Below are positions 44,793-56,087 of a DNA stretch of 64,000 nt, one piece after another. The DNA lies in contig FJOG01000008.1 of NCBI GenBank assembly GCA_900073065.1, positions 1,145,347 through 1,209,346 on the forward strand, given 5' to 3'. The position numbers and the translations under genes are program-made. The notes under the pieces are model-generated. The model was not told the origin of the DNA, searched no databases, and was given only the letters and a program-made list of their open reading frames with translations. Source of the stretch: Phialocephala subalpina. Taxonomy: Eukaryota > Ascomycota > Leotiomycetes > Helotiales > Mollisiaceae. Each line of letters begins with the position of its first letter. Within the stretch, counting starts at the first letter, position 1.

Positions 44793-47150
44793 ATGACTGA
44801 AGCTGCTGAAGCGCCAACCGAGACACCCGCTGTGGCAGCGCCTGTAGTCGAAGTCGAAGTCGAAGTCGAGACAGATGAGGCTGACTCCTCGTATGGCGGT
44901 GATGCGTAAGAGCAGACTCATACCTTTTTCAATCCGGAAAGTCCCTCTGTATTCCTATTAACGCTGGCTAAGAGAATCTTACGCCACCTCACTCTCTTCT
45001 GGTATCAGGAACCACATGTATGAGAACGGCCGTCGCTACCATGCTTTCCGAGCTGGAAGTCAGTGCCCACTCTTATGGTCAACCCTATAGTTATTGAACT
45101 CGTTTGAAGGCTAGGTTACTATGCTCCGAATGACGAGGCTGAGAATGACCGCCTCGATATGCATCATCACCTAGCAACGTTATTACTGAAAGGGAAATTG
45201 CACGTTGCAGCCATCGGTGCTAATCCACAACGGATCTTGGACGTTGGCTGTGGGACCGGTATTTGGGCCATTAACATAGGTAGCTATCTTTTTATTTGTA
45301 AGAGTTCTGTTCATCAACTGATTAACTGGCAGGAGATGAGTATCCTTCGGCCCAGGTACAATCGGATCGCATTGAAACTCGTCACGTGATTTTCGAGACC
45401 CTAAATTTATTCTTTTTATAACTTGTTCAAAATAAAATAAAATCTTACGTAATAAATTTTTTTTGGAAAAATTTATATTAGAATAATAATATAAAACTAT
45501 ATAATATATATAATTATTAATAGTTATTATATAATATAATATTGAAAATTATATAAAAATAATTAATTTTTAATTAAAAAAGAATTGATTTCCGTTATTA
45601 AATATATAATTTGAATTAGAAACTATTAAATAATATAAAAATCTATATAAATTTTATATCAAATCTTAAAATATATTTTAAAATCATTAATAAATATATA
45701 TTTAATAATTTTTCAAAACTTGTAAATTTCGTATAAAATAAGCGAAAATACACGAAAATTACAAAAATCTCAATTTTTAAAAAATTATTACTTTTATTTA
45801 TTTTAATAAAAATATTAAATCTTAAAATTTATTATTAATTTTAATTTAAATATTTATATATTTTAAATAAAAGAATATTTATTACTTTAGTGTTAAAGTA
45901 ATTTTATATTAAAAATAATTAAAAATAATTAAAAATAATTAAAATTTAATTTATTATATATTATATATATATATTTAAGCAAAGCTTACTTTTAAATTAA
46001 TATATTCAATTAAAATAATATATTATTTTAAACTCGAGAGTAATTAGCATTAATTTAATAAAAATATAACAATTCAAAGTTAGAATATTACAAGATCACG
46101 TGACGAGTTTCAATGTGACCCGATTGTACGAAGGAGCAAGTCTCGAACCAGGAAACTGCACAGTACTCATGATTCGGTAGGTAGTTGGTGTTGATCACAG
46201 CCTTCCATGTAAGTTTCGAGGGTCTATCGGCAGAGAGACATAACTCATCCACGCGTCAAGGGTTCCACCGAATGTGCAATTCGGGGTTGATGATGTTGAG
46301 GGCGAATGGACGTACAACACACCCTTCGACTTTATCCGTACCCACTTCATGTTCGTCAAATCTAGGCTTAAATTTGTGTCCTTTGCCGAGATGAGAGACT
46401 CGAGGCATGACTGAGGAGTATATTGCGAGAAGGACCTGTCGACAATGCTACTTTGCTTCCGGATCTGTCCTCGGCTCTCATTACTACGAGGGGAAGTTAA
46501 ACTAATCTGTGTATAGGGTAGCATCTATTGTGAATTGGCCAAAGTTCGTGAAGCAGACCTTCACGTCAGTTGCCCTTTCTTTCTCACTAAACCCTCTTAC
46601 CTTCGACGACTGATATTATTGAGCTCTTTACTAATTTGCATGTTTCCACAGACACTTAAAACCTTGTGGCTGGTGTGAATTCAAAGATTGGGACTTCACC
46701 CTCCATTCAGGTGATAACTCACTCCCAGCGGACAGCCAGATTCTCAAATATCATCAACTTTTGTATGAGGCATCAGATACACTAGGCCGAGATTGGAAAC
46801 CAGGGACTCATCTGAAAAAATGGGTAGAGGAGGCCGGGTTTGAAAATATAGAGGAGCAAGTGTTGGTTGTCTCAATAGGCATGTGGTCTAAGGACAAATA
46901 TTATGTAAGTTTGACTCTTGTTTGGCCGTTTCTCTCATTTTGTCTTTGAAAATATTTCTCATTCTGATATTGGTGTATGTAGAAAGAGATCGGTGCCTGG
47001 CACCACGTTGTCAAGTCTGAGGGATTAGAGGCAGTCTCTCTCAGACATTTCACGAATGCCCTTGGCTGGACGCAGGAAGAGGTTTTGGTCTTCCTCGCAA
47101 AAGCTCGGGCTGAATTAAAAGACAACAGTATTCATGTCCAATACAACTAG
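44793..47150 (+). CDS. LaeA-like SAM methyltransferase, split by a TIR element, possibly non-functional
   Basis: Exons 44793-44905, 45009-45058, 45115-45279 and 45333-45355 join cleanly: an acidic start (MTEAAEAPTETPAV), NHMYENGRRYHAFRAGSYYA, and motif I RILDVGCGTGIWAINIGDEY. The next intron starts at 45356 and should end at 46180, because 46181 continues VVGVDHS; it holds the 768 bp element. Then VPPNVQFGVDDVEGEWTYNT (46262 on), SIVNWPKFVKQTFTH (46517-46564, 46652-46904) and the end (46983-47150, TAG) follow family order. Two problems: no splice between 46208 and 46261 gives the right phase, and the 46350-46516 intron would use a weak GTTCGT donor. LaeA-like enzymes regulate or tailor secondary metabolism in the nucleus or cytosol. 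The gene may be frameshifted; otherwise an unusual splice exists. Confidence 0.6.
45359..46126. mobile_element. 768 bp AT-rich TIR element (RIP-decayed, TA target)
   Basis: Terminal inverted repeats of about 35 bp: left CAATCGGATCGCATTGAAAC from 45359, right the complement reading CAATCGGGTCACATTGAAAC from 46126 backwards. Only three mismatches occur over 35 bp, all transitions as repeat-induced point mutation would cause. Both ends are flanked by TA (45357-45358, 46127-46128), the target duplication of Tc1/mariner-Fot1 type elements. The interior is extremely AT-rich with no coding sequence and an 11-bp array (AAAAATAATTA units, ~45905-45950). It is a MITE-size or internally deleted, RIP-mutated DNA transposon. 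It sits in an intron, one base into the GT donor context. Confidence 0.85.
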
Positions 47151-47686
47151 TAAGTTTTGCCCTTCTTGTATTGACTTCCAGGCTCTATCATCATCCTAAA
47201 CAATCACTGTGGTGATATAACTGGAAAATCTTGTAGCTGAAACTATACTTGCAGTAATGTTGTAATAAGTCAGAAGAGGGGCAAAGACGGAGTGAGAAGT
47301 TAATTTGGAGTGATAAAATTCAAAAAAGCACTCTGAAAGACTGAAAGTTGAGAACAGAAACTCAGCGACTCTCCTTCTCGAGTTCCCGATCTCATTGATC
47401 CTTTGTTGCACCCCGCATTTCAGAATCAGATTCTCGTTCCCTTGACGATTCCTAAATCTAGGAAACGACTTTTCGTTCTGTAGTCTCGAGTTTTCGATCT
47501 CGGTTTTCTGTTGGCCTGAAGAAAACCGCGTCAGACGTACAGAAGGTGGCGGCGAAGATCTAGGGTTGGAGTCACACCCCTAATGATTGAAAGCTCAAGC
47601 CGATGAGACGCGTAAGGTTGAACGATGTAGAATTCCCCTCAAGCAATACACACCCAGATCAGCAACTTACAGCAAGCAGACCCAAC
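47151..47686. other. Intergenic, nothing recognised
   Basis: Convergent 3' ends. A motif-free ORF (47196-47411, minus) is not called. Confidence 0.45.
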
Positions 47687-49317
47687 TTAAGAATCGAAAA
47701 TCGGCCCATACGCTGCCACACCCCTACTCTCCAGTGCATAGACCACCATTTTCGTGACTTTAGGGTTACTTATCACAAAGACAGCCTCTGCCTGCGACTC
47801 CATCAACAACTGCCACGTCAAAGCAACCATATCCGGCCTCCCAAACCTCTTTGTATCCCAAATCACCGCTGCAGGGTCAGCCTCCCGCACGTTACCTAAG
47901 ATCTCCTCACCGAATGTCGCAAGCGGCTTAGGCGTCGACCACAACACTCGCACTGTTGGACGAGTGGAAGGATCCATAAAAAGGAGATTGAGACACGGCC
48001 CGATGCCACTTCCAGTCGTGACGAGGACGATACTTCGAAACATCAGAGACATGTATAGCACGCCTCTCGTTGGTAGGCCCCGGATCCAGTAGTAAGGCTT
48101 CGGCTCTGCAATGGTCTTTGCAGTCCAATCCCCAGCGCGAGAGATGACAACGGAATTCGTACTTCCATTCTTTGGCTTCGAGTCGATAAAGCACGCAAAA
48201 GAATGCCATTCGCTGAGCGGGCTATCAGAGATGCGGACCGTGTAAAAGCTTCCTATGTTGGCTTTCAGATGCAGTCGCAGCGCGTGGTCGGAGAGCCGCT
48301 CTGGCCAGGCCTCGAGCTTACGAAGCCGTAGCCATGGGACGATGGCGTGGATCGTGTTAAGCGTTAGAAGCCAGAAGGAGGGGAAATGGATGAGGACCTC
48401 AATGGTGGACTGTTCGGAGCCTGAAAGATTAGCCAGATATTTGGCTGTGAGTACAATAAGAGTCCAAAAGGTGGCGCTACTGAGCCAGCCGCCGAAACGG
48501 TGCATGCGCTCAAATGTGTTGTGGGTTTTGCTTCGTAGTTTTGGATGTGCAAAGATAACAATGCCAGTGATGAGAAGCAAGAGTACGTAGGTTAATGCAA
48601 GGATTGGGACGTTGCGGACGCTGCCATTCTCGAAGCTGAGGGTCAGGAAGATGGCGAGACGGACGAACCAGGCGAGAGCGCAGATCCCGGCACTAGAGTG
48701 GACACCCCCGGCCTCAAAGACTTTGGTGAGGATACGGCGGATATGTAGGGAGCCACTCTTGGGACCAGAGGCGAAGATATCGAAGAGGAAATTGATGACC
48801 TATGTACCCGACATCCTCGAGTTAGTATACTTCTTTCAGACATACCGGGCGGCATTGGCAAGTCAAATGCCTGCTTCTGGTAGTTGCATCGAGTAGAACT
48901 CGTGAACTTGCTAGAAGGGGAAATGTAACTCAAGGGAAGTCGACTTACATAGTCTTGTCGTATCGCGATGGTGACAAAGAGGTTCGCTGAGGCGGCACTA
49001 GAGATGGCTTTGAAATAGAATCTGGTATCTTGGGGACTGATGTCGATGAGGATCAGAGCAATGATGTTGGCAATGATAACGACAGTGAAGAGGCGTCGGT
49101 AAACGGTGAAGACGACATGTCTAAATTGGCGGAATGGCCTCTGGTCGACTTTCTCCGGTGGTAAGACGTGCGTTATCTGAAGAGGAGGCTTTTCTGTTTC
49201 GTGAAATGTTGAAGGAGGAGATGCAATCAACGTGTCTGATGAACTCTGATGGTCCAAAGATGTCGATGAAGCTTCAGTTGTGCATGCCTCTGTGGCCCCT
49301 TCTGTAGCTGTGGTCAT
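47687..49317 (-). CDS. TmpA-like integral membrane oxidoreductase-type protein
   Basis: Exons 49317-48949 and 48799-47687 give 493 aa; the intron is 149 bp. After a polar N-terminus (~75 aa), about six hydrophobic segments follow: RRLFTVVIIANIIALILIDI, FVRLAIFLTLSF, ILALTYVLLLLITGIVIFAH, FWTLIVLTAKYLANL and FWLLTLNTIHAIVPWL. The C-terminal ~220 residues have an oxidoreductase-like NAD-binding pattern (SIVLVTTGSGIGPCLNLL, VISNPKVTKMVVYALESRGV). This is the layout of fungal TmpA proteins, transmembrane flavin-type oxidoreductases linked to conidiation in Aspergillus nidulans and also found fused to or beside NRPS-like enzymes. No NRPS module is in this window. Cofactor binding is inferred. The haem-ligating His pairs of true ferric reductases are not evident. 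Confidence 0.75.
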
Positions 49318-50184
49318 GTCGAGAGATTCGCTTGTTTGTAGAAGATTGAGGAGAGGGTTTTAGGACAGTACGTTGCAACATGAACAAAACAGAGACTCAA
49401 GATTGGGTTCAAGTTCCTGTGACTTGAAAAGGGTTAATTACATAGGCGACATCGGCAGGTCAGGCCCGATAACCGACTGACTGACTTGTCGACCGTCCTC
49501 GGAAGGAACGCTGGACAGTAAGTAAATTGGCAGGCCCGAGGCGCACGGACCAAAATAACCATATACAACAATAAACAAATCTAAACCTCAGCTTTCTGCC
49601 ACATTTCATTCAGTATTGATCAAGAATCAAGATATAATAGATAGCGTCGATCCAGGAGCCCGTTCTATCAGACAAATCCTTCGAGGATTGTACGCACTAC
49701 AACGCCTCACAGTTAGTCTTACAAGTTCTCCGTCACTTCCCTTGGTTGATTGTTGACTTCGATAGTTCGTGTGATTGTTGTCGGGGTATCATGTGAGTAA
49801 TGTGTAAGAAGATTAAGGTGTAAAGGCGAACCAGGCGTAAAGACCAGACCAGGGCTCAAGGAGGCGTCAAGAGCTAAGCGATTGTGTATCTTAAAGTTAC
49901 CTTCCATATGGAACTCTTTGTAGACAATTTGTCTTGAGAATGGAGTAATTGACCTTTCTGTTGCTCCCATAACCTGACAGTCTGTATCTGACAGGAGTGG
50001 GTCAAGCGCCGTCGTTTGACATGCCAAATGGGCTTCAATGTTACGTGTGGTGGCACACTTCATCGCCATGTAGTCTCGACTTCCTAGGGTGTAATCATCG
50101 ATTGTAGTAATCTTCATCTGTAACCAAATGATGCCTTGAGGATGTTCTCCGTCGCCGAAAGTTTCAGACAGTCTTGATCCTTAA
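49318..50184. other. Intergenic, uncertain minus-strand ORF
   Basis: A 132-codon minus-strand ORF (49719-50117, MKITTIDDYTLGSRDYMAMK...) is preceded by TTACAG and could be a last exon, but no upstream exon joins convincingly. Confidence 0.35.
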
Positions 50185-50504
50185 CGAAGCACAGCAGCCG
50201 AAAGTCGTTCCTCTCGGCGCTTGGCGGTTTGTACTCTATCATTGCCAGAAGTCCTGGGGATCAAATGAGTGTGTTTTGAACGCCGGACTTACGCACAGGA
50301 CTGATTCCACCCGCAAATAGAGCTGGAATCGGGGCTTGTTGTCGATGTATCTGTATTTAACCTCGAGTCAGGCGAATTTTCACTTCGGGGTGTCTCAAAC
50401 TCACGCATGACAGTGACATCAAATGCAAGCCATGTCTTCAGCTCCCTTGATGTAGTCCCAATCGATCGATCCCATCCGAGGCATACTCGTACGCCGAGTC
50501 CTGA
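50185..50504 (-). other. Possible 3' part of a spliced unknown gene
   Basis: Three minus-strand segments, 50504-50405, 50350-50293 and 50254-50185, join in frame through two consensus introns (GTGAGT...TACAG, GTAAGT...CCCAG) and end at TAA. The reading includes GWDRSIGTTSRELKTWLAFD and SSSICGWNQSCATSGND. The 5' exon was not found. It could be a small gene or a relic. Confidence 0.3.
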
Positions 50505-50773
50505 CTAATTGGAGGTTGGCTCTTGATTGGAGAGATCAAATTTCGATTAGTATAGCCAGCTTTCACAGACACGGGAAGGGTTGCGCAGCTTCGTCAGCCT
50601 CATCGAGCCTTAACCTCAAGATTTCTACCTTCACATACGGATCGAGCGTTGGCCAGGTAGAGCATGGACAATATTGATACATCTCTCTGAATATTCTTGA
50701 CGGCGTGGGAGCTTTATTTGCAGTAGAAGCTCTCTCGAGATCTGATATCCCCGCTTCCGTCGTAGCACTGCTT

Positions 50774-52441
50774 CTATGGATATGGACAAAGTAGTCTCTC
50801 GAACGTCAAGCCTTGACCGTATACCACGCTCGTCGCGTTCACGATATCGGGTGCTGTGCCATTCTCGACCCATCTTCGTAGAGCAGCGAAGGTGGTATCC
50901 GGAAATGCACCGCTTCCTCCAAAACAGTGTGTTATGCCCGGCGCGAAGAAGAGGCGGTAATAATCGTGGATGGATGGATTGAGAGCGGTCACAGCATCGT
51001 AGTAGTGCTTCGAGCCCATGGGTGGGATGATCGGATCAGCCTACACAGTATTAGCATTGGCATTGTGTGATAATGACAAGAGCATCTCACGAGTCCATGA
51101 AAGGAATCCATCTTGCCACTTCGGTTTCGAAACTCGCTGAGGTCAGGGTCTGCCGTGCCGATTATGGACGAATACTGCTGAACTGAAGCGCGAAGTATGT
51201 GATCAAAATCAGTATGAGACATGTTGGACAAATCGTCAGTCGAATTCTTGAGAATGAAGAGCTTGATCCAGTCCCCCGATATGCTGAAAGTTGCACTGAC
51301 ACAGGTGCCATTGGTGCATGATGTGCCAGCAAGTCCACTGAATCCAGTCAAAGTAGCATCCTGATTCACACCAAACCAGAGGGAAGAATTATTCACACTA
51401 CGAGCCCCACCCCAGGTAGCTTCTGCAACTGCTGCTGCGGCCGCAGAAATTTCCAATGTCCCTCCAATATCCGTACAACTAATCAAAGTTCCGACCAAGG
51501 TTTGCGGATCGAACGTACACAGACAAGGATCGGATATGACTCCGTCAAGGACACCATCGCTCCCATCGCATGACGCGATCCCTGCCGCTGTTAAGGCGTC
51601 TAGCTCGCAGGGGAAAGGATATTGTCCGAGTTTGTTGGCCAATAATCGGCAACACAAAATTCACCCCAGTTGATTGCTGGAGCCGAAGCCGCAATGCCAT
51701 CGTATGCATCCGGATATCGTTGAGCAAGCACGAGGCCTTGACGACCACCTTGAGAGCACCCGTTCCTGTAAGATTACGCAGGAGGTTGTCAATAGAAGTC
51801 TTCGACAATCGCTTTTCTAATGATTGATGCGTCATTGAGCGAGACTGATACCAGGTCCTGAAGGAGATACATATTGACGTTCCCAGGGCTGAGTAGTGCC
51901 CAGATCCTCGGGTCCAGAGAGCCCAGCCCGGCATCGGTTGACAGTGTGCATATCCTTCTCCCTGTGGCAGTCATTCCCATGAATGAAAGATAGAAGAGTC
52001 CAGCAGCCCATCCACCACAACCTATGCCTTGCATCCTTCTATTCCAGCTTTCTTCGGGCAGCCAGACTTGAACGTGAATTGTATCATTTTGGCCTGGGTG
52101 GGTGTAGGATATCGTGACGTTGCAAAAGTTCGCATCCGTCACATGAACAGCCCCATTATTGGTATAATATCCAAGGGGCACATTGACAGAGTAATGCTGA
52201 CAAGAGTGGCTTCCAAGGATAGAATCTCGGCACCGTATACTGCGGGCGTCTGAAAGGAATTGGTGGAGCAGAGCGCAGCCGAGATTGTGTTGACGGCAGA
52301 CATGTTCGGGATTTTCGAGATGTTCGAGACCGTAGGGACAACAGATCGCCAAGAGTAGAGGACACAGTACATCATTAAAAACATGACAACGAGCGTACTT
52401 ATATACTTCGTGCTCGGGGCAGCGCTTGACAGTGAAAACAT
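50774..52441 (-). pseudogene. Tannase / feruloyl esterase family, decayed
   Basis: ATG at 52441 opens a signal-anchor-like N-terminus (STLVVMFLMMYCVLYSW) and the family opening LCSTNSFQTPAVYGAEILSL. Near 52200 the frame shifts; YSVNVPLGYYTNNGAVHVTD through WNRRMQGIGCGGWAAGLF continues in another frame. Around 51960 small indels disturb the GEGYA/STDAG region. TGA (complement 51789-51791) and TAA (complement 51774-51776) interrupt the segment before the intact nucleophile motif [19 protein letters not shown]. Another shift occurs near 51620, before [19 protein letters not shown]. The rest reads cleanly, with an intron ending before ADPIIPPMGSKHYYDAV, to TAG at 50774. Functional relatives are secreted hydrolases of gallate or ferulate esters. 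Several independent lesions argue for true decay. Confidence 0.8.
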
Positions 52442-53318
52442 AGTGAGAAACAATATGACGACATCAACAGCTCATGCAGGCTTCAAATCGTGTTCGTGTT
52501 CGTGTTCGTCTTGCGAAGGAGATTGAGAGAGCATTATGTCCAGAAGAAGAACTGAAAGGTGGACAGGAGACATGTTGTCCATGATATCGAGGTGATGGAT
52601 GTTTTGAAGTGGAGAGCAAAAAAGGAGGTCGGACCGCGATCTAGGCTTTATTTGTGTTAGTGCTCTCGAGATACGCGTTTGGCCCAATCTTGGCATAGCG
52701 CAGCTCTTAAGCGACACCACTCATTCCTTTCCCAGAAAGCTCCCTTTGTTCACTTCACTCAGCCTCAACACCAGCATATACTTTTACGAAATACGATTTA
52801 CGATTACGACCAGAAACACTCCCATCATTTTCGTATACTGTGCGGACCAGCTCATCCAATTTTTGACCACGGTCAGAATTCCCTAATCGACCATTTGGGG
52901 TCGAGGCTTGGCTGGCTGACCTCTGTCGGGCTTGCCGTTATCTCATTTCGAGCTGTATACGCACACTCAATGGTTCTCCAGTATGTGAAAGCGCATCCAC
53001 CAAGTGGCAAGTATCACAGGAGATCAGCTTGTCATCTGGTAACGTTGGAACAGAATTATCGATGACGGGCAGTGGCAAACTCTCGTATTTGCAGTTGCTA
53101 CAATCCAGCCGTCTTATGCTGTGCATATTCCATGCTGGCATCTCAGGAGTATACAAGATGTACTTTCCTGCAAATATGTTTGGGTTTGCTTCATTGTCAG
53201 ACTCTTCGAAGACCCTCTCCACTTTGTTTCATAAATTGTGTTTTACCCCTCATTCAGCTATCTCGACAGCATCCTTAGACTCGACGCAGAATCAAGATAC
53301 TCAACAAGAAGCCTTACC
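52442..53318. other. Intergenic between two decayed genes
   Basis: Divergent upstream regions. Short ORFs at 52679-53065 and 53029-53322 show no motif. Confidence 0.45.
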
Positions 53319-54238
53319 ATGACCATTCTCAAGCCATACAAAGGAGACTACTATCTCTGGGATTACGTTCCCTCGGTGCCCGCTACCGTTGCCTTTATTG
53401 TACTTTTCTGTGTGGCAACCGCCGCAATTTCGCTGCGCATGCTGAGAAGCCGCACCTGGTTCTGTCTTTCCTTCGCTATCGGCTGCCTTCGTATGTCCCT
53501 CTCCACAACCTATGTTAACCTTCAGCTTCTAATGCTATGACAGTGGAGACTCTAGGATACATCACCCGTGCGAGCTCCGCGAACAAGACGGATCAAATTA
53601 CGCCATTCATCCAACAAACTGCTAATTTTCATCGCTACCGTCCTATTCGCAGCCTCGATCTACATGACCTTAGGCCGAATCATGCAAACCGTTGAAGGCG
53701 AAGAACACTCCGTGATCCACATCAACTGGCTGGTGAAGATATTCGTCTGCGGCGATATCTTCTCCTTCATCATCCAAGGCGGCGGGGCAAGAATGATGGC
53801 GAATAACAGTACAGTCAAGACCAGAGAATACATCGTCCTAGGCGGTCTCGGTCTTCAAACACTATCATTCGGACTCTTCTTCCTCTACGCCATTTCCGAG
53901 AGCAGGATGGCCCGGAGCCCAACGAGGGTCTCGCTTACAACTTTAGCACCATGGAACGCAACTCTAAGAATGCTCTATGTTGTCAGCATCCTCATTCGGC
54001 ATTCCGTATCGTTGAATACATCCAAGGACACGACGGATACTCGCTGAAGCATGAGTGGACGTTGTATGCATTTGAAAGCGCACCGATGTTTCTCGTCACT
54101 GTTGCTTTCTTCGTCTTCTTTCCTAGCAGGCTGGTGCGAGAGTCGGCTGAGGACACAGAATCCAGTGGAGGAGACGTGCAACTCAATGAGAGATTAACGG
54201 TGGCGAAAAGACAGGTGAGTGAGAGAGCTCTTGTATAA
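53319..54238 (+). pseudogene. RTA1-like membrane protein with two frameshifts
   Basis: Exon 1 53319-53490 (MTILKPYKGDYYLWDYVPSV), intron 53491-53543 (GTATGT...GACAG), exon 2 from 53544. ETLGYITRASSANKTDQITP is followed near 53610 by a jump of frame into LLIFIATVLFAASIYMTLGR, the core RTA1 signature, which runs through VKIFVCGDIFSFIIQGGGAR. Near 53990 the frame returns to the original one for AFRIVEYIQGHDGYSLKHEW and FLVTVAFFVFFPSRL. The two shifts compensate overall, but the family signature needs both. RTA1-family proteins have seven TM helices and are implicated in lipid translocation and stress resistance. If the shifts are assembly errors, the gene is intact. Confidence 0.7.
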
Positions 54239-54827
54239 CTTAGAGCATAGTCAACTGATGCATCTTCTCTTCGAATCGGAATTGGGATACAGTAGGATGG
54301 AGCTTTTCTTGGAGCTTCGTGTGGGGCAAACTATTATTTGGTATATTTGGACTTTGAAATAGGTTTCCAGGTCGTATTTCGGAAAAGCCTTTCTTTTTGT
54401 TTCAACATAGACATTTCCTTAGAATCTTGCTTTCATGTCAATGTTAATAGGTAGAGGGCATGGACGGTTGAAAAGACCTGGCTCGGAGATTCTTGTGCTC
54501 TCCCTCCATCCACGTAAAAGCTCTACCTAAGTACCATCCATTGCTGTGTCTACCAGATACATATATCTGCGGAGAATTTGGGGAGTAAATACTGAGTCAG
54601 CTTTTCGGTAAGCAGGATAAAAGGGGCCAGTAAAGGGGTAAATAGGCATTTCACGTGATATCATCAATTGACGGGAGATCTGCGGATCGAGGCGGAGCTT
54701 CATTGCACCGGCTTTGCTGGGCCTCATTGTGACAACATTGCGGCACTGCCACTCAAGAGTATAAGTCATCAAATCTTTAACTCTTAGAACTTCCATCCAA
54801 TGTCTAGAATTACTGTATATCCCTTCA
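54239..54827. other. Intergenic, nothing recognised
   Basis: Upstream region of the Zn2Cys6 gene. No motif assigned. Confidence 0.45.
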
Positions 54828-56087
54828 ATGCATCGCCGAACCCACCGGAAGTCCCGCAATGGTTGTGGAGAGTGCAAACGACGCCATGTGAAGGTTAGGC
54901 CGGAGTCTTTCCTCTCTCTTCCTACTCTAGCAATCTCTACCGTCTCCCTCAAATCTCACGTCACTCTCACTAACGAACAACAGTGCGATGAAACCAGGCC
55001 CAGTTGCGTCAGCTGTTTGACCGCAAAACTTGAATGCTCCTACACCACCAAAAACTTTAATCACGGGACCTTCATTCCCTTCGACCATGGCCACTCATCC
55101 CATTCGTCTCTGAGTCCCGACCACTCGAACCAATCTCAAATCCAGGTTCAAAACTCATTTCTCTCACCATCTACTCCCTACGTCAACCTCCTTCACCTCG
55201 AGATCTTCAACCACTTCGCAATCGACAATCAATACCTCCTCCCCATGGATGAAATCTCCCGCGCCCAAAAACCCCTCATCCTACAGCACGCATTCATTTA
55301 CCCATTCCTAATGTTCGAACTTCTGGCTTGTTCCTCTATGCACCTCTCTTTGACACATCCTGACCTCTGTCGACGGCAAATCTTCCACGATGAGGCTTCC
55401 CGTTTGCAAGCCGAGGGGTTGATATCCTTCAACGAAATCGTCAAGGAAATCACAGACGAGAACCTGATCGCTGCATTCTTATTCTCTGCTCTGCTGGGAC
55501 TACACGCTTTTAGTTCAGTTTTTGCGACTCCAGCCGAGGATCTCGATATATTCCTAGACAGATTAGTTCACAGCATGCGCTTACTACATGGTGTCAACAC
55601 CATCCTAAGCGGAAAATGGGAAATGGTCAGGAATTCCGAAATCGCACCACTACTAGACGTAGAAGATCGATCCAACTCCGCCATCGACGACGTCGTTTCC
55701 GGCTTCTCAAAGTTCAAAGAAAACATGACAGATCTCCCTGGCAGCGATCCGAAACGAGTCAAGGTCTGTCAAGAAGCCATGGAGAAGATGTCTTGGGTTT
55801 ATAATGCGAGATTGGGTTCTATGAGTCCGGGTGGGTTTGCGAATCCGAGGATGGTTACAACTTGGCCTATAATGGTGTCGGCTGAGTTTACGGATTTGCT
55901 GGTTGAGAGAAGTCCCGAGGCGTTGATTGTGTTGGCGCATTTTGCGGTGTTGTTGCATCAGTGTCGGAAATTGTGGGTGGTGGGGAACGCGGGGACGATT
56001 TTGCTGGATGCTTTGGGGGGTTATTTGCCGAAGGAGTGGGATTGTTGGCTTGTGTGGCCGAGGACGATGATCTATGGGAGTTTGTGA
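54828..56087 (+). CDS. Zn2Cys6 transcription factor (UPC2-like fungal type)
   Basis: Exons 54828-54893 and 54984-56087 give 389 aa. The 90 bp intron (GTTAGG...CAACAG) has a length divisible by three and no stop, so an uninterrupted ORF also exists; splicing is required to make the canonical zinc cluster Cys-x2-Cys-x6-Cys-x6-Cys-x2-Cys-x6-Cys (GCGECKRRHVK joined to CDETRPSCVSC). The first exon ends exactly between the third cysteine's preceding Lys and that Cys. Following residues include the TPYVNLLHLEIFNHF segment and a helical regulatory domain (LILQHAFIYPFLMFELLACS) seen in fungal sterol-regulator-like factors. Nuclear DNA-binding regulator; targets unknown. Adjacent genes are decayed tannase/RTA1-like and a DUF4048-type gene, so no cluster role can be argued. 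Confidence 0.85.
   Translation: MHRRTHRKSRNGCGECKRRHVKVRPESFLSLPTLAISTVSLKSHVTLTNEQQCDETRPSCVSCLTAKLECSYTTKNFNHGTFIPFDHGHSSHSSLSPDHSNQSQIQVQNSFLSPSTPYVNLLHLEIFNHFAIDNQYLLPMDEISRAQKPLILQHAFIYPFLMFELLACSSMHLSLTHPDLCRRQIFHDEASRLQAEGLISFNEIVKEITDENLIAAFLFSALLGLHAFSSVFATPAEDLDIFLDRLVHSMRLLHGVNTILSGKWEMVRNSEIAPLLDVEDRSNSAIDDVVSGFSKFKENMTDLPGSDPKRVKVCQEAMEKMSWVYNARLGSMSPGGFANPRMVTTWPIMVSAEFTDLLVERSPEALIVLAHFAVLLHQCRKLWVVGNAGTILLDALGGYLPKEWDCWLVWPRTMIYGSL

Noticed and set aside
49719..50117. 132-codon minus-strand ORF as a gene
   Set aside because: Could be an exon, but no upstream exon joins and no family is recognised, so it is only mentioned.
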